Assembly: GCA_002794735.1 (NCBI GenBank)
Contig: NBAZ01000001.1
Coordinates: 434,001-498,000 of the forward strand
Source of the DNA: Pyrrhoderma lamaoense
Taxonomy: Eukaryota > Basidiomycota > Agaricomycetes > Hymenochaetales > Hymenochaetaceae
Reading direction: 5' to 3'
DNA: 64,000 nucleotides
Under the pieces are notes generated by a model, which was given only the letters and a program-made list of their open reading frames with translations, had not been told where the DNA came from and searched no databases. The translations under genes were made by a program, and so were the position numbers. Every line of letters starts with the position of its first letter. The stretch's first letter is position 1. This document shows, piece after piece, positions 59,481 to 64,000 of the stretch.

Positions 59481-62400
59481 TCAATGTGCGTCGGAGTTAG
59501 GAGAATGAGCTAGAGTTGAGCTACTACTATGATCAAGATCAGGTAGACTTGAGCGGAGCAATTGAGTTATCTCTCGTTGAAGACTGGCAAGATGATTTCT
59601 AAGGTCTTTGTCTGGTAGTGTGGAATGTTCATAGGCCTGTGTGAGCTGGGTGCGAAGCTTGGGAAGTTGATTTGGAAAAATGAGATGCATGGACGCTAGT
59701 ACTTAGTCGCGGCTTACTCTGAGCATTGCCTTGCGTCGAAGAGCAATCATGTTGCCTTCACTATCCTGCTTTCGTGTTTCTTCTAGCTCTGAGAGTCGCA
59801 TAGCTATCCTTCGTGCCTCTTTCAAAACGTCATCTGGGAGGTCAGCGAGCTTTGCCAGCTCTAGGCCTATAATGAAGTTCCCAAGTCAATAAGATTCTAT
59901 TTTCTACGGAGAAATCCAGAAGTTGACCATAGTGCTCAATATTATTTGGCACCCCATCTAATATCCTAAAAATAAAGTCGATGCATTGTATGACATGAAA
60001 ATAAGAAGATTTACTTATAATCGAATGTTAACCCTATATTTGAAGCTGACGGTCGAGATTTCTTAAACGTAGATCTTAGTATATCTCAATTTCTAATCAG
60101 AGATGAATACCTACCTGAACAGACAAATGAAGACTAGAGAGAATGTGACTAATTAATGCGTTCAATGAACATGGAAGGCTCACTTTACAACAGAGGGTTG
60201 GCGGATAAAGAAGTGGTTAAATCACTGAAATGGCTGCTTGATGATCAGACATAGTAGTGACATGATGAGTTGTATAACTTACGTTGCAAAAAAGACAAAG
60301 GCCTTGTAGTAATTGTCAGTATTGTCTAGGGAAGGATGAAGGTGCGATTACTTTGATTTTGATAAGTCGTTCGGCGATAGCATGTGATATTCCAAGTCCC
60401 TCCTTAGGGGAGGTTCCTCGACCCAGTTCATCAATAAGGATCAGTGAATTCGAGGTAGATAGGCCTTGATAGTTCCATTGTAAGTATCCAGCAAGCATTC
60501 TCATAGACAACACTAACCAAGTATCATGGCCGAGGACGACATTTCCTCTGAGAATGTACTAAGGCTTCTTTCGATATCGTCATCATTCGATAGCCTCGTT
60601 AACAATGCATCATGTATTCTTATCCCAATGTGATTGTAAGATAATTTTTAAGGCCACAGAATACCCATACCTGAAGCTCCCATATTCCGCAGGAATGAAG
60701 CAACCACACATAGCCATAACTGTGAGCAGACCAATTTGCCTAAGGTACGTACTTTTACCTTTATCCAAAGGAGTCAAAATGAGTTATCAAAAATCAGTGA
60801 GTTTCTGTATTACCAGACATGCTGATATTTCGTCAAACACTAAATCCCAGAAAATCAAACACTTCATCTACTTACTTGGGTCCTTGGATAATCTGAAATG
60901 ATGAATTATCGCAACAGTAAACATCGTTTGCCACGAGTGCCCCTGCAGACTGTACAAGCTCGAGTATGGGATGACGACCTGATTTGATTGCGAGTGTACC
61001 AGTAAACTCCGGCCTCACTTGATGAGATGTCAGTTAAACGAATCCTTACGCTGATTACCACAAACCATAGTTTCTAACTAAAGTACATTCATAAGTAGGT
61101 GCTTGGTTGAAGTAACTTAGATAAAAGCTTTTCTGACATATCGAAGTATGCGCAAAGGACCAGAGCATATCCAGCAAGGCAATCTGTTATTGCGAGTTAT
61201 TTCTTACTTCGAACGCAGAACAGAGACCTCGGACCGCTTCGGAGGCTTTGTACAATGCTCCCATATCAGAAATAACTTCGGACACAAGATCTTGGATAAT
61301 TCTAGAAGTAAGGGTATGAGGTGCATGAGCTCTGACTGTCAATAAACTGATAACATACTTATCACTTAGCATTATTGCTTCATCAAGAGAATCTCTCATT
61401 CGGGCATTTCTTTTCTTCTGTAACTTGTGTTAGATCCCCATTCAGCCGAACGTTATAGTACATACTAGATCAAGATTTTCAAAAAACCATTTCCCTTTCT
61501 TTGACGATACATTTATAAACCCTTTAGGTATCTCTGATAACCCAGCTTCTTCAAGGTCAGACTTGCGCAGCGCAAAGACAAATCCATGTTCTTGGTATAC
61601 TAGCTGTAGTGGTAGTTCATGCTTTTGAGAAAGCTCACGAGATAGAGAATGTATGTCAGCCACGTTTTCTTTGAACGTTGAACGCGCAACATCAAGAAGG
61701 CGATTTTGGTTAACCTATAATAGGAAGATGAGCCCGTATACAGCATCTCGCCAATTATGAACCTTACTTTCACAGCATACACGCGTGCATTGAGTGCTGC
61801 CAGACCTCCTCCCTAGACAAGGTTGGTACATATATAGCAATGGATGTGTCTCATGCATACTTTCTGAGATGTTGCATCTTCATTCAAGCTTTCTGCTATC
61901 TTTCCTTCAATTCTTGTAAGTCTTTCGTCAGATAGCATCTAGTAATAATAAGTACAGTTTCTCTATTGATAAAGGCTTCATTTAGTACTTACATGGCAAA
62001 CAATCTCTAATAAACGAGTATTGCATGACTTCACTGCATCTCGCACATATGGGATGTTCTTGACTACACTACGAAGAAGGAGCATCTGTGAAACTCGAGA
62101 AGAGGCAGCCTTGGCCCCATTAGCTTGCCGAGCTTCTGAAGCAGCCAACTAGAGAGAGCTAAGTAATGGGTTTTATTCTTAGCGTTTCAGAATTATTACC
62201 GAGGAAATTAATTTATCTAGATCGAGCTTATTCACAGCCCTTAAAGAATCCTTGATCGTGTTAAACTTGTCTTCTGCTCTTACTAGTTCTTCAACGGCAT
62301 CCAGTCGAGCGTCGATGGCGGACTGAGCTATCGATGTTATGTCAGTATATATCCAAAGAAATAGGACAGGCAAAATGGGTACAAGTGATAGGGGCGAGCA

Positions 62401-63371
62401 GATTGACTCTCATAAGTCTTGCACCCATCGCTGTCCATGTATGATTTAAAAGCCTTTGACACTCTCAGAATTTAATTCTAAATACTGTTTGTGCATCACT
62501 TTACCCGAAGAGAGTGTAAGCAGATTTCTTGTTTAGCATATTTCCGATTAGTTCAAGATTTCTTGCAGAGTCATTGTCAATTAGCATAGTTCCTTCGACA
62601 GGAGTATATCGAATTCGAAGAGAGTGAGCAGCATAACGTGTGTTGAGTTTGATTTCAGCATGCTTGAATAAAGCACATGTAGCAGACAGGGTATAGTATC
62701 TAACGCTCAGTTAGGACATGTAAAAGGAGAAAGGAATGAAAAAGCTTTCTTAGATGAGGCGGTAAGAAGAGTGGCAGCCCTGTCATCACTATCGACAGAT
62801 AGTTGCGTGATAAATTGCAGTCCTAGACATATGGTAGTACTACTCATTGAGGGTTTCAAGCGAGTTTCAAAGCAGGACATACCGGCCTCCTCATTCCAAT
62901 ATTTTCTTAAAACAGGCTCGATAGGGACTCCTATAAATTCTTCTTGAATACATTGCACGAGAAGAGATGTTGCATTCGTTGTTTTGGAGGACGCAGTTGC
63001 AGAGACATCAGCAACAGAGAAAAAGGTATCTGGTACTAAGACAAGTGCTGGATAGTGAAGATGGAGGTGATGTAGCGTCTTGACATATGTTTGACAGTCA
63101 GCCAGCTAGTAATTTTTTGATGGTCAATAGAGCCCGCTATCAGAGGTACTTGGCGTATACAGACTTGAATAAGGTCGACCTGTCCTGTCTCCTTGTCAAG
63201 TGCAGCTATACCGACTTCACGCCCTATTCCACGGCTTTCCAGAACAGCTACAACAAAATTGCCTTCATGACGAATTGAACCAGCTGTTACTGGCCGTGCC
63301 GTTGTTGGGCGAGAGTGACCAGTAATTGGCCGTGCTGTTGTTTCCCGTGTTGAGGAGGGACGCATAGACAT
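59481..63371 (-). CDS. MSH4: Meiotic MutS homologue MSH4
   Basis: MSH4 pairs with MSH5 to stabilise meiotic crossover intermediates. Exon 1 is 63165-63371 ([18 protein letters not shown]..., then [17 protein letters not shown]). Then come [20 protein letters not shown] and [19 protein letters not shown], with [10 protein letters not shown] next. The lever region ([18 protein letters not shown]) and clamp helices follow. The ATPase has [10 protein letters not shown], Walker [16 protein letters not shown] and Walker [17 protein letters not shown]. The C-terminal helix-turn-helix region ([20 protein letters not shown]) leads to a stop at 59,481. The N-terminal mismatch-sensing domain of MutS is absent, as expected for MSH4. 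Walker A is assembled from three exons through an 8-nt exon at 60814-60821. There are more than fifteen exons, and no frame break was found in the parts I checked. Confidence 0.92.
60814..60821 (-). other. MSH4: 8-nt microexon completing the MSH4 Walker A motif
   Basis: On the - strand, the exon ending GGACCCAA (donor GTAAGT, border at 60,886) is followed 64 nt later by CATGTCTG, bounded by ATATCAG before and GTAATA after. A second intron of 55 nt (60,759-60,813) leads to GTAAAAGTACGTAC. Joined in frame these give G-P-N-M-S-G-K-S-T-Y, the invariant MutS P-loop. Without the 8-nt exon the motif cannot be formed. Confidence 0.85.
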
Positions 63372-63534
63372 AGTCGTCGCGGACCAAGAACTCTGCGATA
63401 CGCGGTATGAATATTAATGTTAGATGTAGATGTTGAAGTCACGAGTGCGCGCATGAATGAGGTCATCAAAAATGTTAATGTGATTATCATTCGTCTTCAT
63501 TGACAAGCGTTAAAGTGACTCTGTCGATCAAGAA
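63372..63534. promoter_or_regulatory. Divergent promoter between MSH4 and an amidase gene
   Basis: Only 163 bp separate the start codons of the meiotic gene MSH4 (-) and the amidase (+). Shared or insulated regulation is possible. No specific element is called. Confidence 0.35.
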
Positions 63535-64000
63535 ATGAAGACAGCTGATACAAATACGCAGGACTGGAAAGAACGCGCTAGGATTCGTAAACTTCAACAA
63601 GAAAATGAGGTTCCTAAAGAATGGAGAATCAAGACACCACCAAATCTTGAGAGTACAAGGGTGTTGGATATTCCCAGGAACTGTGGACTACTCACTCCTC
63701 GAGAACTATCAATCACTGAAACAGATAATGTCGAACTCACCTTGAGAAACTTGGCATCTGGGAAATGGTCATCCGTTGAAGTAACTACGGCTTATTACAA
63801 AAGGGCTATCATTGCACATCAACTTGTTGAGTCAATCATATGCGTATGCCTTTCGGATACTCATTGAACAACTCAGACAAATTGTTTAACTGAGATTTTT
63901 ATTGAACGGGCCCTTTCTCAGGCTAAGGCAATGGATGATTACCTTGCAGCAACTGGTAAAACCAAGGGACCACTTCACGGGCTACCAGTATCTGTCAAAG
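63535..64000 (+). CDS. Amidase-signature family protein (5' part, cut by window end)
   Basis: Amidase of the Ser-cisSer-Lys family (acetamidase / fatty-acid amide hydrolase like). Exon 1 is 63535-63825 (MKTADTNTQDWKERARIRKL..., then GLLTPRELSITE). A 51-nt intron with donor GTTGAG is followed by exon 2 from 63877. The join gives HQLTNCLTEIFIERALSQA, then GPLHGLPVSVK, which is the amidase substrate-entry block; the final Lys is the expected catalytic lysine. The nucleophile serine region lies beyond the window. The substrate cannot be judged. Confidence 0.85.

Overview
This is nuclear DNA of a basidiomycete fungus, most likely an Agaricomycete. The genes are split by many GT-AG introns of about 47-75 nt, and housekeeping families (RPA12, YOP1, DBF2, GET2, VPS72/SWC2, MSH4) are of fungal type. 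There is also a DUF6533-type membrane protein and expanded NACHT-WD40 (NLR-like) receptors, both typical of Agaricomycetes. The order cannot be fixed from sequence alone.

Region 1 (about 1-29,150) is an accessory locus built from four copies of one receptor gene: C2-like domain, helical linker, NACHT ATPase, about 14 WD40 repeats and a hydrophobic C-terminal tail. Copies A and B lie on the + strand and copies C and D on the - strand. Copy A (937-6243) is intact over nine exons. B carries two, C five and D at least a dozen single-base frame breaks. The spacers are homologous to one another. They contain two solo LTRs with 4-bp target-site duplications, a rearranged inverted LTR fragment, a recombination junction near 15,311 that leaves an orphan receptor promoter, and relatives of a small inverted-repeat element that also occurs at 38,315.

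Region 2 (about 30,200-64,000) is a conventional gene-dense arm. In order it holds an unknown Ser/Gln/His-rich protein (-), RNA polymerase I subunit RPA12 (+), a 51-residue membrane protein (-), YOP1 (+), an UNC-93-like transporter (+), the NDR kinase DBF2 (+), a leukotriene-A4-hydrolase-type aminopeptidase (-), a DUF6533 membrane protein (-), an ArfGAP (-), GET2 (+), a mitochondrial ribosomal protein (-), VPS72/SWC2 (+), the meiotic MutS homologue MSH4 (-) and the start of an amidase (+, cut by the window end). Several pairs share short divergent promoters.

Two cross-cutting points matter. First, conserved single-copy genes (YOP1, DBF2, UNC-93, ArfGAP, the unknown gene) each contain one to three places where exactly one base is missing. 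This suggests residual assembly deletions and weakens any claim that receptors B and C are true pseudogenes. Second, several genes use very small exons (8 nt in MSH4, 10 and 17 nt in the transporter) that automatic gene finders are likely to miss. All exon coordinates were derived by hand from splice sites, reading phase and comparison of paralogues; no database search was run.
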